This document shows positions 29,039-40,000 of a DNA stretch of 64,000 nt, piece after piece. Every line of letters starts with the position of its first letter. Position 1 is the stretch's first letter. The notes beneath the pieces were generated by a model, which saw only the letters and a list, made by a program, of their open reading frames with translations, did not search any database and was not told where the DNA came from. Source of the stretch: Candidatus Acidiferrales bacterium (GTDB lineage: Bacteria; Acidobacteriota; Terriglobia; Acidiferrales; UBA7541); assembly GCA_030037775.1 (NCBI GenBank), contig JASHQB010000038.1, forward strand, positions 1 to 64,000, read 5' to 3'. The translations under genes and the position numbers were made by a program.

Positions 29039-29506
29039 TTAGTGGACAGTGAGGACCTCATCGAAGGTGGCGACGCAATTGCTTTCCGGGTCGTCGGTGA
29101 CGGTTTTGGAGACGGTGCCGCTCTTGATGTGAAATTCGAGAGGCTTTTTGGGGAAATTGGGCAGGCCAGTGAAATTGGCTTTGCCGTTGCTGTCGGTGCC
29201 GACCTGGAGGTCAGTTTTGCGCATGTTCATGAAGCCGTAGCGCAACTCGACGGAGATTTGCGCGTTGTAGAGGGGCTTGTTGGAGCCGTCGTGAACGGTG
29301 AAGCTGGCGGTGCAGGCACCAACGCCGCCGTCGATTTTGGGAATGGCCGACGTGGTTTGCGGGGGATTTTGAGTTTGCGCGGCTTGCTGCGAAGACTGCT
29401 GCTGCGCCGCTTGATTTTGAGAATGGGCGCCGAGAGCGACGCTGCCGAGACAGAAAAAAATTGCCAAAGAAGAAATTTGCAAGGGCCGAGCGCGAAGAAG
29501 AGTCAT
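29039..29506 (-). CDS. hypothetical secreted protein, possible carboxypeptidase-regulatory/Ig-like fold
   Basis: Signal peptide; NKPLYNAQISVELRYG...GKANFTGLPN. Confidence 0.6.
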   Translation of the reverse strand: MTLLRARPLQISSLAIFFCLGSVALGAHSQNQAAQQQSSQQAAQTQNPPQTTSAIPKIDGGVGACTASFTVHDGSNKPLYNAQISVELRYGFMNMRKTDLQVGTDSNGKANFTGLPNFPKKPLEFHIKSGTVSKTVTDDPESNCVATFDEVLTVH

Positions 29507-29700
29507 TCGAATTGCCTCCCGAGAATAAGGTCTTCACAAAAAAGATACGCCGGCGTGCGCGGGGTTGCAAATTGCGGCGAGCCAACGCACTCCAAGAAAC
29601 TGATCACAGCTGACAGGCCTGTGCGGTAGCGGGCCAGTTTCCGGTAAACACTGTTCATCAGTCTCTAAAGTTGGCCGCAGTTTGTCGATGCGTGGACGTT

Positions 29701-30261
29701 TCACGAAGTACGGATCGGCGCTGGCGGTACGACGACCTCAACAAGTCCGGTCGCAACATCATAGACGAGGCCGGATACAAGCCACGCGGCCGGCAATGCA
29801 GGAATCGCCCGAAGGATGGCAACGTCGACGGCAACCGCGGCGCGAGGGTTGGCGACCGCTTTTGTCTTGACCTCGCCTTCCTTTATTTGAAAATAGTTCG
29901 CCAATTTGTCGAGATCTCCGGCAAGGCGACCCATGCCGCAGTCGGTATGGTGAAGCACAATGATGTGAAACTCTCCGCCGCCCCCCGGAATCTCTTTGGC
30001 TACCTCGCCAATTCGCCCGAGCAGAGCCAACTGCTCCAACAATCCCGGCGTGACTCGACCGCCGATGTTACGGATCACAACGGCCTCGCCCGGCTTAATT
30101 CCAAGTACATGAGCCGGGTCTGCACGCATGTCGGCGCAGCCGATGATAATTGCCCTGACCCCTGGCAGCGCCCGCGAAAGCGAAGGCATAAGTGTGCCCG
30201 CGGCGGACTGCTGAGCAGCGAAATCTTTGTTACGCTGCAACATGTTGTCGAGATTGCTCAT
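29701..30261 (-). CDS. beta-carbonic anhydrase family protein
   Basis: IIGCADMRADPAHVLGIKPGEAVVIRNIGGRV (CxDxR) and VLHHTDCGMGRL (HxxC). Confidence 0.85.
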   Translation of the reverse strand: MSNLDNMLQRNKDFAAQQSAAGTLMPSLSRALPGVRAIIIGCADMRADPAHVLGIKPGEAVVIRNIGGRVTPGLLEQLALLGRIGEVAKEIPGGGGEFHIIVLHHTDCGMGRLAGDLDKLANYFQIKEGEVKTKAVANPRAAVAVDVAILRAIPALPAAWLVSGLVYDVATGLVEVVVPPAPIRTS

Positions 30262-30399
30262 TTTGATCCTCCCTGAGGCTTGTTCTAACACTAAGGATGA
30301 TCGTGAAGCGTGGCGGGTCTCACGGGAATCGAATCGAGACAGATTTCAAGTTCAAGTTCCGATTCGCTGGGCTATCGGAGACTGGCCACCAACGAACGG

Positions 30400-30424
30400 G
30401 GCACGGGCTGAGAGCCTGCGCCAC
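30400..30424. repeat. intergenic short palindrome GGCACGGGCTGAGAGCCTGCGCC
   Basis: Imperfect hairpin in intergenic DNA; same architecture as 4497-4518. Confidence 0.45.
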
Positions 30425-30524
30425 ACCCCCGGCAAAGTGGCTTCCGGACGGGAGTTGGATTAGAATGCCGGGCAGCGTTTAGGACCCTCTGCTCGATCCC
30501 CGCGGGCGGAAGCCTACAAGAAGC

Positions 30525-31379
30525 GTGAATCCCTGCGAAGGGCCGAAGATCGAAAACACGATGAGCTTATTTCAATTGGTATCGGCAGACTGGGTGGCGG
30601 AGCGGCTGGAGTCGCCGGAATTTCTGGTGATCGATCCGCGGTCGGTGCTGCGGTATACGTCCGGGCATCCGAAAAATGCAGTGAATTTCCCGGTGGCGAA
30701 GCAGCGCGACCCCGAGGGGCGTTTGCTGGGAGCGGAGGAGTTGGCGCGACGGCTGGGAAACGCGGGACTGGACGCGCGGCGCACTCCGGTGATTTATGAC
30801 AACGCGGACGGGCGCAGCGCAGCGTTTCTGGCGTGGATGCTGGCGTATTTGGGGCGGACGGATGTGCACGTGATGGAGACGTTTTGGGAGCGGTGGGTCG
30901 CGGACGGGCGCGAGGTGTTTTACCGGCCGGTGCAACCGACCGCGCGGGAATTTGTGGCCAGACTGAGACCGGAGCTGCGCGCGACGATGGCGGATGTGCA
31001 GAAAAACGCGGCCTGGCTTGTGGATTTGCGCACGGCAGACGAATTTTCGGGAAAAGCGGAGATCGATGCGCGGCCGGGACGGATTCCGGGCGCGGTGAAT
31101 TTGAGCTGCGAGCAAATTGGCGCGAATGGAAGAATTCTAAGCGCGCCGGAGCGGTTGGAAGAGATGTTCGCGGCGCGCGGCGTGAAACGAGGAGACAGCG
31201 GGATCGCGTATTGCCGCACCGGCGTGCGGGCGGCGCTGGGGTTTTTGGCGCTCGAGCGGCTGGGCTACAACGTGGCGCTCTACGACGGGTCATATGCGGA
31301 GTGGAGCGGCAGCGGCTTGCCGGTGGAAAAAGATTTCGAGAAAACTGAAACTGAAAAGGGAGAGGGCGCACATGTCTGA
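30525..31379 (+). CDS. sulfurtransferase, tandem rhodanese domains (thiosulfate/3-mercaptopyruvate type)
   Basis: Two rhodanese domains; active loop YCRTGVRAA. Confidence 0.93.
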   Translation: MNPCEGPKIENTMSLFQLVSADWVAERLESPEFLVIDPRSVLRYTSGHPKNAVNFPVAKQRDPEGRLLGAEELARRLGNAGLDARRTPVIYDNADGRSAAFLAWMLAYLGRTDVHVMETFWERWVADGREVFYRPVQPTAREFVARLRPELRATMADVQKNAAWLVDLRTADEFSGKAEIDARPGRIPGAVNLSCEQIGANGRILSAPERLEEMFAARGVKRGDSGIAYCRTGVRAALGFLALERLGYNVALYDGSYAEWSGSGLPVEKDFEKTETEKGEGAHV

Positions 31380-32553
31380 GAAAAAATTATTTCCGGTGAC
31401 CGTCGTGGGGAGCTGGCCGCGGCCCGCTTGGCTGATTCAGGCGCTGCGGAAACGGCAGGCGAGCGGGTGTGCGGAATCGGAATTCCAAGCGGTGGCGGAT
31501 CGCGCGGTGGTGGAATGCCTGGACGCGCAAGAAAAGGCCGGCGTGGACATTCCGTCGGACGGGGAGCAGCGGAGAGACAATTTTTATTCGTTCGTGGTGG
31601 AGAAGCTGGGCGGGATGCGACTAATGAAGGTTTCGGAGCTGATGGACTACATGAAGGACCGCGCGCGATATGAAGAGGTGCTGCGGGCGCTGGACGTTCC
31701 AGCGTTCGCGATCAAGAGCCCGATCGTGGTGGAGCGGCTGACGGAAAAAAATGGATTGGCGCAGGACGAAGTGGATTTCGCGAAGAAGCATACGACGCGA
31801 CCGCTGAAAGTACCGCTGCCAGGGCCGTATATGCTGACGCGGTCGAGCTGGTTCGAGGGACTGTCGGATAAGGTTTACGGAGCGCCGGAAGAGCTGGCCA
31901 AGGACGTGGTGAAGATTTTGCGCAAAGAAGTGCAGGCATTGAAGGCCAAGGGAGTGGAGTTCATACAATTTGACGAGCCGATTCTGAGCCAGATCGTTTA
32001 TGGAGCGGAGAGCACGGAGACATTTATGTGCGCGGCGCTGCCGAACCGGAGAGATCCCAGCGATGAGTTGGCGCTGGCCGTGCGGCTGATGAACGAAACG
32101 ACGGAGGGAATCGACGGGGTGCGATTTGGGGTGCATGTTTGCAGGGGAAACTGGAGCCGGAAAGAAGAAGTGCTGCTGAAAGGAAACTACGGGCCGATGC
32201 TGCCGTACTTGATGCAGATGAATATTCACCAGCTGGTGCTGGAGTTTGCGACGCCGCGAGCGGGCGAGCTGGAAGTGTTCAAGGAATACAAGAATGAGAA
32301 AGAGATTGGATTGGGAGTGGTGAATCCGCGCACGGATGAGATCGAAACGCCGGAGCAGATTGTGGCACGGGTGAAGGAGCTGGCGAAGTTTTACGATCCG
32401 GAGAAGATTTTCCTGAATCCGGACTGCGGTTTTGGTACGTTTGCCGAACGCAACGTGAACACGGCGGAGATCGCGACGAAGAAGATGGCGGCGATTTCCG
32501 AGGCAGCGAAGCAGTTACGCGGGGAATTTCAGGGAAAAGCTGCGGCGAGTTGA
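31372..32553 (+). CDS. short cobalamin-independent-type methionine synthase (MetE C-terminal/UROD-like)
   Basis: FPVTVVGSWPRPAWL; zinc ligand pattern VHVCRGN ... LEFATPR ... NPDCGFGT; 8-nt overlap with rhodanese stop. Confidence 0.88.
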   Translation: MSEKKLFPVTVVGSWPRPAWLIQALRKRQASGCAESEFQAVADRAVVECLDAQEKAGVDIPSDGEQRRDNFYSFVVEKLGGMRLMKVSELMDYMKDRARYEEVLRALDVPAFAIKSPIVVERLTEKNGLAQDEVDFAKKHTTRPLKVPLPGPYMLTRSSWFEGLSDKVYGAPEELAKDVVKILRKEVQALKAKGVEFIQFDEPILSQIVYGAESTETFMCAALPNRRDPSDELALAVRLMNETTEGIDGVRFGVHVCRGNWSRKEEVLLKGNYGPMLPYLMQMNIHQLVLEFATPRAGELEVFKEYKNEKEIGLGVVNPRTDEIETPEQIVARVKELAKFYDPEKIFLNPDCGFGTFAERNVNTAEIATKKMAAISEAAKQLRGEFQGKAAAS

Positions 32554-32719
32554 AAGCGGTGACGAGTGGCAAGAAAGAGTGAAAAACAGTGGTCAGGGCC
32601 AGTGGTCAGCAAGCGAAGACATTGCGCCTGCGTGCGGGGTAGTGGTTGGGGAGCAGTGGAAATCCGGGCCATGTTAGCCACACCAGCAAGAATGAATGAC
32701 TGAGAAAGAGGAGAAAAAA

Positions 32720-33262
32720 ATGGCAGAGGCAAAGATGTCGGGAGAAAGACTGAATGGATTGCGGCCCGAGAAGCTGAATGAGATTTTGTGTTCGATGAAG
32801 CAGCCGGAAGTGCTGCAAGGCATCAGCGGGCCATGGAAGTCGCGGGTGGTGTGGCAGGACGGGTTTCGCGCGAAGGCGTACATGCGCACGCACGCGTCGG
32901 AGATGGACGAGCCGGGCGGGCTGGACGCGACGGACCTGGCGGCAAGCGCGCACGAGCAGCTGTTGTCGGCGATTGGCGCGTGCATGACGGTTGGATTCGT
33001 GCTGAACGCGACGAAGCGCGGAGTGAAAATTCACGACCTGGAGATCGCGCTTGAGGGGAATTTCGACAATATTTTGAAGTGGGCGGGGCTGGATGATGCT
33101 GGGAATCCGGGATACCGCGGGATCAAGGCCAAGGCGTTTGTGCGCGCGGACGCGGATGAAAAGACGCTGCGGGAGATTTGGAAGCTGGCGGTGGATGGGT
33201 CGCCGGTGACGCAGTCGGTGGTGCGCGGGACGCCGGTGACGACGGAAATTGAGGTGGTGTGA
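32720..33262 (+). CDS. OsmC family protein
   Basis: EQLLSAIGACMTVGFVLNATKRGVKIHDLEIALEGNFDN; SPVTQSVVRGTPVTTEIE; SD GAGGAG upstream of ATG 32720. Confidence 0.88.
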   Translation: MAEAKMSGERLNGLRPEKLNEILCSMKQPEVLQGISGPWKSRVVWQDGFRAKAYMRTHASEMDEPGGLDATDLAASAHEQLLSAIGACMTVGFVLNATKRGVKIHDLEIALEGNFDNILKWAGLDDAGNPGYRGIKAKAFVRADADEKTLREIWKLAVDGSPVTQSVVRGTPVTTEIEVV

Positions 33263-33508
33263 GTAAGACAGTTGTCAGTGAATAGTGACCAGTGGGTCAG
33301 CAAGAGAAAACTTCGCGCCCTTCGCGAAAATCGCTCAGAAGCGGCGCGATAGGGAGATACCCACCGGTCGGAGCGATTTGCTTCCTAGTATGGATGCACC
33401 CCGGTAGTGCGTAACCAATCCATTTGGTGCAGTACGAGCGTACGAGAGTCAGCGGCGCGAATCCGGCGCAGGAGTCTGTACGGCGAGCGAAATTCCAGGA
33501 GAGAAAAA

Positions 33509-34132
33509 ATGAAAAGAGCAGCGGGATTCCTGGTGGTGACGGTACTGGGGTTGTTGGCGGGCGGCAGGACGGCTTTGGGGCAGCAGACGACGCCGATGAA
33601 GAAAGCTGCGGCGCCGCCGACGATCGCGTCGGTCATGCAGACGCAACTGGGAATTGTGGAGCATGAATTCGTGGGGGCGGCGGAGGCGATGCCGGAGGAC
33701 AAGTACAACTTCGCGCCAACTGAAGGAAATTTCAAAGGAGTGAGGACATTCGCGCAAGAAGTGAAGCACGTGGCGACGGTGAACTACGCATTCTTCAGCG
33801 CGATTCTGGGGCAGGCTCCGCCGCCGGGAGTGAGCGCGAACGAGCAGATGAACGGGCCGGATGATATTCAAAGCAAAGAGCAGATTGTGAAGTATCTGAA
33901 GGATTCGTTCGCGCTGGGACACAAGGCGATTGCGACGCTCACCATGCGGGATGCGGTGACGCCGCTGCCCAAGCCGCCGATTTCGTTCCTGAACACGGGG
34001 CTGGCGCTCGCGAGCTTCAGCTGCACGCACGCGTTCGACCACTACGGACAGATGGTGGAATATTTGCGGATGAATGGAATTGTTCCGCCTGCGAGCCAGG
34101 GAGCACCGCCAGCGAATCCGGGAGGGAAATGA
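33509..34132 (+). CDS. DinB family protein (copy 1), secreted
   Basis: Signal peptide; LGIVEHEFVGAAEAMPEDKYNFAP; HAFDHYGQMVEYLRMNGIVPPAS. Confidence 0.88.
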   Translation: MKRAAGFLVVTVLGLLAGGRTALGQQTTPMKKAAAPPTIASVMQTQLGIVEHEFVGAAEAMPEDKYNFAPTEGNFKGVRTFAQEVKHVATVNYAFFSAILGQAPPPGVSANEQMNGPDDIQSKEQIVKYLKDSFALGHKAIATLTMRDAVTPLPKPPISFLNTGLALASFSCTHAFDHYGQMVEYLRMNGIVPPASQGAPPANPGGK

Positions 34133-34181
34133 ACGCCGTGCTGGAGTTCTTGCTTTAGAGGCTGTCTGAGGAGCGAAAAAA

Positions 34182-34805
34182 ATGAAAAGAGCGGCGGGAT
34201 TCCTGGTGGTGGCGATGCTGGGAATGTCGGGGGCCGCGGCGACGGCTTTAGGGCAGCAGACGACGCCAATGAAGAAAGCCGCGGCGGCGCCGACGATCGC
34301 GTCGGTGATGCAGTCGCAACTGGGAATTGTGGAGCATGAATTCGTGGGGGCGGCGGAGGCGATGCCGGAGGACAAGTATGATTTCGGGCCGACGAACGGC
34401 GAATTCAAGGGAGTGAGGACGTTCGCGCAGGAAGTGAAGCACGTGGCGACGGTGAATTTTGCTTATTACAGCGCGATACTTGGCCAGCCTATGCCGCCTG
34501 GCGTCACCTTTAGTGAAGCGGCGAACGGACCCGATTCGATCCAGACGAAAGAACAGATTGTGAAGTACTTGCAGGATTCATTTGCGCTGGGCCACAAAGC
34601 GTTTGCAACCATCACGATGCGGAACGCTGTGACTCCCATTGAGCATCCGCCTTTGCCATTTTTTAATACGCGGCTGGCGCTGGCGAGTTTTGGGTGCACG
34701 CACGCGTTCGACCACTACGGACAGATGGTGGAGTATCTGCGGATGAACGGAATCATTCCGCCAGCGAGCCAAGGAGCACCGCCGGCGAATCCGTCGGGGA
34801 AATGA
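34182..34805 (+). CDS. DinB family protein (copy 2), tandem paralogue
   Basis: Near-identical to the preceding ORF including signal peptide; equal length (207 codons). Confidence 0.88.
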   Translation: MKRAAGFLVVAMLGMSGAAATALGQQTTPMKKAAAAPTIASVMQSQLGIVEHEFVGAAEAMPEDKYDFGPTNGEFKGVRTFAQEVKHVATVNFAYYSAILGQPMPPGVTFSEAANGPDSIQTKEQIVKYLQDSFALGHKAFATITMRNAVTPIEHPPLPFFNTRLALASFGCTHAFDHYGQMVEYLRMNGIIPPASQGAPPANPSGK

Positions 34806-34832
34806 ATCGCGGCGAGTGGCGGGCGCTGGCAG

Positions 34833-35441
34833 TTAGTCCCCGAGCGGGGTCACGTCCTGGATTTGCACGCTCTGCTGTTCAAATTTGCGGCCGTTCCAAT
34901 GGAAATGCACGACGTCCATGAATTTGGGGCAGCAAACCGGCGTGCCATCTTTGCTGCGAGCGCGGATGATGAGGCTACCTGATTTCGGGTCGAAAGTGAC
35001 GCCCGCGCCGGGAGCCTGGGAATCGAAGGTGAACTGCTGCAGAACGTGCATGTGACGCGCGGTGACGGTGATTACCTGCACGATGCCGGTGATTTTGGTA
35101 TCGCCTCCCGAGTCGGTTTCGTTCCCGTCGAGAAGAGCATAATTCGGACCACTTCCTGTGGCGCCAAAGAACCGCGGGGGAGCCAAAGATATGCGGCTGT
35201 CTCCGAAATCCTGGCGCTCATGGTGTGCGCCGTTCTTCAAGCGCACGGAACGCTGGACCTTGCCATCGATGTCGAAGATGACGAAATCGAAGTGGGTGAA
35301 GTCAAAGTCACGAAGCGAATCGACGCGCTGAGCGTACTGATAGTCGGGAGCGACGAGATCAACGGCCGGCGGGAGTTTCGGCTGCGGATTCGATTGCGCT
35401 CCGCCGATCAAAAGGAAAAGGCTCAACAGGAAAGGGAACAT
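34833..35441 (-). CDS. hypothetical secreted protein
   Basis: Signal peptide MFPFLLSLFLLIGGAQS; well-formed ORF. Confidence 0.6.
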   Translation of the reverse strand: MFPFLLSLFLLIGGAQSNPQPKLPPAVDLVAPDYQYAQRVDSLRDFDFTHFDFVIFDIDGKVQRSVRLKNGAHHERQDFGDSRISLAPPRFFGATGSGPNYALLDGNETDSGGDTKITGIVQVITVTARHMHVLQQFTFDSQAPGAGVTFDPKSGSLIIRARSKDGTPVCCPKFMDVVHFHWNGRKFEQQSVQIQDVTPLGD

Positions 35442-35487
35442 GAGGAAATGTTACATGGCTGCGCCGCGGCGACGCAATATTCGCGAA

Positions 35488-36615
35488 TCAGGGTGTGCCG
35501 GAATCGGCAGGTTCGGGCTTGCGGGGTTTCGAGCTTAACTTGGGAATGAGAAATTCCTGCAGGAGGTTGTCGGCGGCGGTTGCGGCTACGCCGACGGCGG
35601 TGACTTCGAAGGTCAATCCCACGCCATTGCGATTTTGCGGCGGGTAATAGGTGTTGGCGAGCGCGCCTGAAGCCAGATTCCCCAAAACACTCGAGTAATT
35701 GGGCTGCCAGCGGCCGTTGTCGCCCTTGCAGATAACGGCATTGGCGATGGCGTAGAGGATGCGCTGGCGTTTGCTGCCGGTGGCTTTGTAGAAATAGCGT
35801 GGGTCCTGTTTCAGGATGGAAGGAAAAATGACGCTGCCGAAGAGAGTGCCGGTGGCGAAGTCGGCGTAGGAAGCGCCGTAGCGTTTGCCGTAGCCCTGCG
35901 CGCCCTGGCCGTATCCGGGAAACTGATTGACGGCTTGTTGAATTCCGGCAGTGGCTCCGATCAGCACGAAGGTGACCGGATCGATGGCGTCCCTCCAGGA
36001 GAGTTGGAATTTCTGCTTGGTATTCAGGGGCGCGGCGTTGGGGACGTAAGTGACGTAGAAATTGGGAATGACCTTGAGGACGCGCTGCTGCTCTTCCTGC
36101 TTGAGCTGATGTTCAGCGATGACCGCCTGCGGCTGGACGCGCACGACGGTGTTCACGGTGGCGAGGACCAAGATGATCGGCGGGATGATGAAGCTCTGGC
36201 CGGAAGCGACGGTGCCGGAAGCGGTTTGGTCGGCGAAGGGCGGCGCGGTGACGCTCAATTGGAAAGGACCGGGAGAAACGTTCGTAAAGGAGAATTCTCC
36301 GTTGTCGCCGGTGAGGACCTGCTGCTTCGCAGGCGAGTTCCCGTGGGTGAGGGTGACCTGAGCGCCGATGACGGGGTTGCCGTCCTTGTCGGTGATGGTG
36401 CCGTTGATGCTGGCGGGCGGTTGCTGAGGGGCAGGCGCAGCGGCTTGCGCCGGCGGCTGCTGTTGCTGTTGCGCTCGTGTGGGGTAGCCGAGGCAAGAGA
36501 AGGTCACTGCCAAGGCCACGAGAACAAACGGGAGCGCCGACCGGCTCAAGGAGACCTTCCCGGCATCGCCGGCCCGCCGGGAAGCGCGCGGGACCGGTGG
36601 AGAATTGTCACGCAT
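35488..36615 (-). CDS. carboxypeptidase-regulatory-like domain protein
   Basis: SINGTITDKDGNPVIGAQVTLTHGNSPAKQQVLTGDNGEFSFTNVSPGPFQLSVTA. Confidence 0.8.
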   Translation of the reverse strand: MRDNSPPVPRASRRAGDAGKVSLSRSALPFVLVALAVTFSCLGYPTRAQQQQQPPAQAAAPAPQQPPASINGTITDKDGNPVIGAQVTLTHGNSPAKQQVLTGDNGEFSFTNVSPGPFQLSVTAPPFADQTASGTVASGQSFIIPPIILVLATVNTVVRVQPQAVIAEHQLKQEEQQRVLKVIPNFYVTYVPNAAPLNTKQKFQLSWRDAIDPVTFVLIGATAGIQQAVNQFPGYGQGAQGYGKRYGASYADFATGTLFGSVIFPSILKQDPRYFYKATGSKRQRILYAIANAVICKGDNGRWQPNYSSVLGNLASGALANTYYPPQNRNGVGLTFEVTAVGVAATAADNLLQEFLIPKLSSKPRKPEPADSGTP

Positions 36616-37093
36616 GGGGAGTGAAGTTCCCGAGCAAGGTCATCGCCTAAGCTCCCGTCCCAAACAAGAGATGACGACGGCGGTTAGAAGGTTTCTTGGC
36701 GGTGTTGGAGACGAAAGGGCGAGCCAAAATACAGGCCAGGGCATGGCCCAAGAGCGCGAGCCGAGCGGGCAGAAATGAGAGGATGGGCGCGCGATACGGT
36801 TGGCTCATGGTCATCGATCATCTCGAAATAATTGTCACAAGTTTCCGGCGAAAAGCCAGAGGTTTATGCGGAAGCGGTTTCCAAGCTGCTGGGTGCGCGG
36901 CGGAAGGAAGGCGGACGCGATGTTCCGTCATGGACACGATTTGGCGTAGAGGGTTATACTCCCGGTTCATTTGTCGCAAGTTTCAGGAGCAGGATTTCCG
37001 CAGGTGCGTTTGAGCAAGCGCGTCCGTGCGCGGAAACATTCACAACCACTTTTGCGTATCGCAAGGGGACGTTCTCACAGAGGAGAGATTTGC

Positions 37094-40000
37094 ATGAAGA
37101 AAGCTATCTTTGCGGTGATGGTGTTGCTGCTGGCGGGAATTTGCTACGCGCAAACGGAACCGGGGCCGCTGCTGCTGCAGCAGCCGACGATGAACAGCAC
37201 ACAGATTGTGTTCGTGTATGGCGGCGAGCTGTGGAGCGTGAGCCGCAACGGCGGTGACGCCGTGCGGCTGACCACGGGAGTGGGGATTCAGTCGGACCCG
37301 CATTTTTCACCGGACGGCAAATGGGTAGCTTTCACGGGCGATTACGGCGGGAACCCGGATGTGTACGTAGTGTCGGCAGATGGCGGAGTGCCAAAGCGGC
37401 TGACGTATCACCCCGATCCGGACACCGTGGCGGGATGGACGAGGGACGGCAAGAGCGTGCTGTTTGCCTCGACGCGGGACAGCTTCGCGAGCGGCGTGGG
37501 GGGTCTGTACACCGTCTCGGTGGACGGCGGGTTGCCGGAGAAGCTGCCGTTTCCGCTGGCGTATGAAGGCTCGTATTCGCCGAACGGGGACGAGATTGCG
37601 TACCGGCCGGTAGCGTTTCCGTGGGGAACGTGGTCGCATTACCGCGGCGGAACGGAGTCGAAAATTTGGGTCGCGAAGCTGGCGGATTCGAGTTACGACG
37701 AAATTCCGCGGGGCGATTGGAACGAATTCGACCCGATGTGGATCGGGGACAAGATTTACTTTTTGTCGGATGAAAAGGGGCCGTTCACGCTGTACGAGTA
37801 CGACGCGACGACGAGGAAAGAAACCGAGGTAGTGCCGAACGATGGGCTGCCGATCAAGGAAGCGTCGGCGGGTCCGGACGGGATCATCTATTCGCAATTC
37901 GGTTCGATCCACATCTACAACCCGGCGACGCATAGCGAGCACGCTGTGGCGATTCACGTGGCTGGCGATTTCCCGCAGCTCATGCCGCATTTCGAGAGCG
38001 TGGAAGGAAATATTCTTTCGGCGGACATTTCTCCGACCGGCGCACGCGCGGTATTTGAGGCGCACGGCGAAATCCTGACCGTGCCGGCAGAACATGGCGA
38101 CGTAAGGAACATCACGAATTCGCCGGCGGTGGCGGACCGGTATCCGGCGTGGTCGCCGGACGGGAAATCGATCGCGTACTTCTCGGACGAATCGGGCGAG
38201 TACGCGCTGCACATCAAGAACCAGGACGGCATGGGCGAGGTGAAAAAGGTCAGCTTGGGCGAGCCGCCATCGTTTTTCTACAACCCGACGTGGTCGCCGG
38301 ACAGCAAGAAGATCGTGTACACGGACAAACGGCTGAGCGTGTGGTACGTGGATTTGGACAAGGGCACGCCGGTGAAAATTGATACGGATGTGTTCGAGAC
38401 GCCGCAAATGACGCTCAACCCGTCATGGTCCCCGGATAGCGAATGGATTGCCTACACAAAACTGATGGGGAACCACATGCATGCGGTGTTTGTGTACTCG
38501 CTGGAGACGGGAAAGAGCACGCAGATCACCGACGGACTAAGCGACGCTAGTTCGGCAGTGTGGGACAAGAACGGCAAGTGGCTGTATTTCACGGCGAGCA
38601 CAAATGCGGGACCCACGACAGCATGGCTGGACATGTCGAGCGAAGGACACGCAGTGACGAGCGCGGTCTACGTGGTGGTGCTGGCGAAGGATCAGCCGTC
38701 ACCGCTGGCGCCGGAGAGTGACGAGGAAAAGACCGCGAAGGCTCCGGAGGGTGGCGCAGGCGCCGGGGCGGCGGCAACCGCGGACAAAGGAAAGAAGGAG
38801 GAAACGCCCAAGGTCACCATCGATTTCGAAAATATTGACCAGCGAATTCTGGCGCTGCCATTGCCGCAGAAAGACTATGCCGGACTGAATGCCGGCAAGA
38901 CAGGGGAACTATTTGTGAGTGATGTCCCGCCGGGGCAGGATTTCGAGTTCGGGCCTCCGGCGATGGAAGTCGTGAAGTTTGACATGAAAACACGGAAGCC
39001 AATGCCGTTCCTTTCCGGCATTCAGGCCTTCGCCCTGTCGTTTGACGGAGAGAAGGCGCTGTATTCACAGATGGAGCACTGGGCCATCGTGGCGACTGCC
39101 GCGCCGCCGAAACCCGGCGAAGGCACGCTGAATATGGCGGACATGAAAGTGTGGGTGGATCCGAAGGCGGAATGGAAACAGATGTTCCATGAAGTCTGGC
39201 GGATCGAACGGGATTTCTTTTATGCGCCGAATTATCACGGTCTCGACCTGAACAAAGCGGAAGCGGAATACGCCAAATACCTGCCTGGACTGGCGAGCCG
39301 CGAGGACGAGAATTTCCTGTTCAACCAAATGCTGAGCGATTTGAATGTGGGGCACATGTTCGTGCGTGGCGGAGCGATCCCGGAGGTGCCGCCGGTGAGC
39401 GTGGGCCTGCTCGGGGCGGACTATTCGATTGAAAACGGGCGCTATCGGATCGCAAAGGTGTATTTCGGCGAGAACTGGAACCCGCAGCTGCACGCTCCGC
39501 TGACGCAGCCGGGCGTAAACGTGCAAGCCGGCGAGTACATTCTGGCCGTGGACGGACGGGAACTGCACGGGTCGGACAACATTTACAGCTTCTTCTTGGA
39601 CAAGGCGGGCAAGCAGGTGATTCTGAAAGTGGGGCCGAGCGCGGACGGAACGGGCTCGCGCGAAGTGACCGTAGTTCCGATTGCGAACGAGCTGAACCTG
39701 CGGCATCGCGACTGGACCTATCACAATTGGGAAACAGTGACGAAACTGAGTGATGGGAAGCTGGCGTATGTGTATCTGCCAAACACCGCGGGAGGCGGGT
39801 TCACGAACTTCAACCGCTACTACATGGCGCAGGTGGGACGCGAAGGCGCGGTGATGGATGAGCGGTTCAACACCGGAGGGCAAATCGCCAATTACATCAT
39901 CGAGATCATGCAGCGGAAACTGACCAGCTACTGGTACACGCGGCAAGGGGAGATTTTCAGCTCTCCGCTCGACGCGATCTTTGGGCCGAAGGTGATGATC

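Noticed and set aside
36832-37010. Similar MSQVSG starts of ORFs at 36832 and 36971 suggesting a duplicated leader
   Set aside because: Only a short similar string (CAAGTTTC-GGxG); likely chance, and the real gene starts at the signal peptide at 37094
37307-38407. 366-aa minus ORF within the tricorn-like gene
   Set aside because: Shadow ORF, Arg/Val/His biased, no domain
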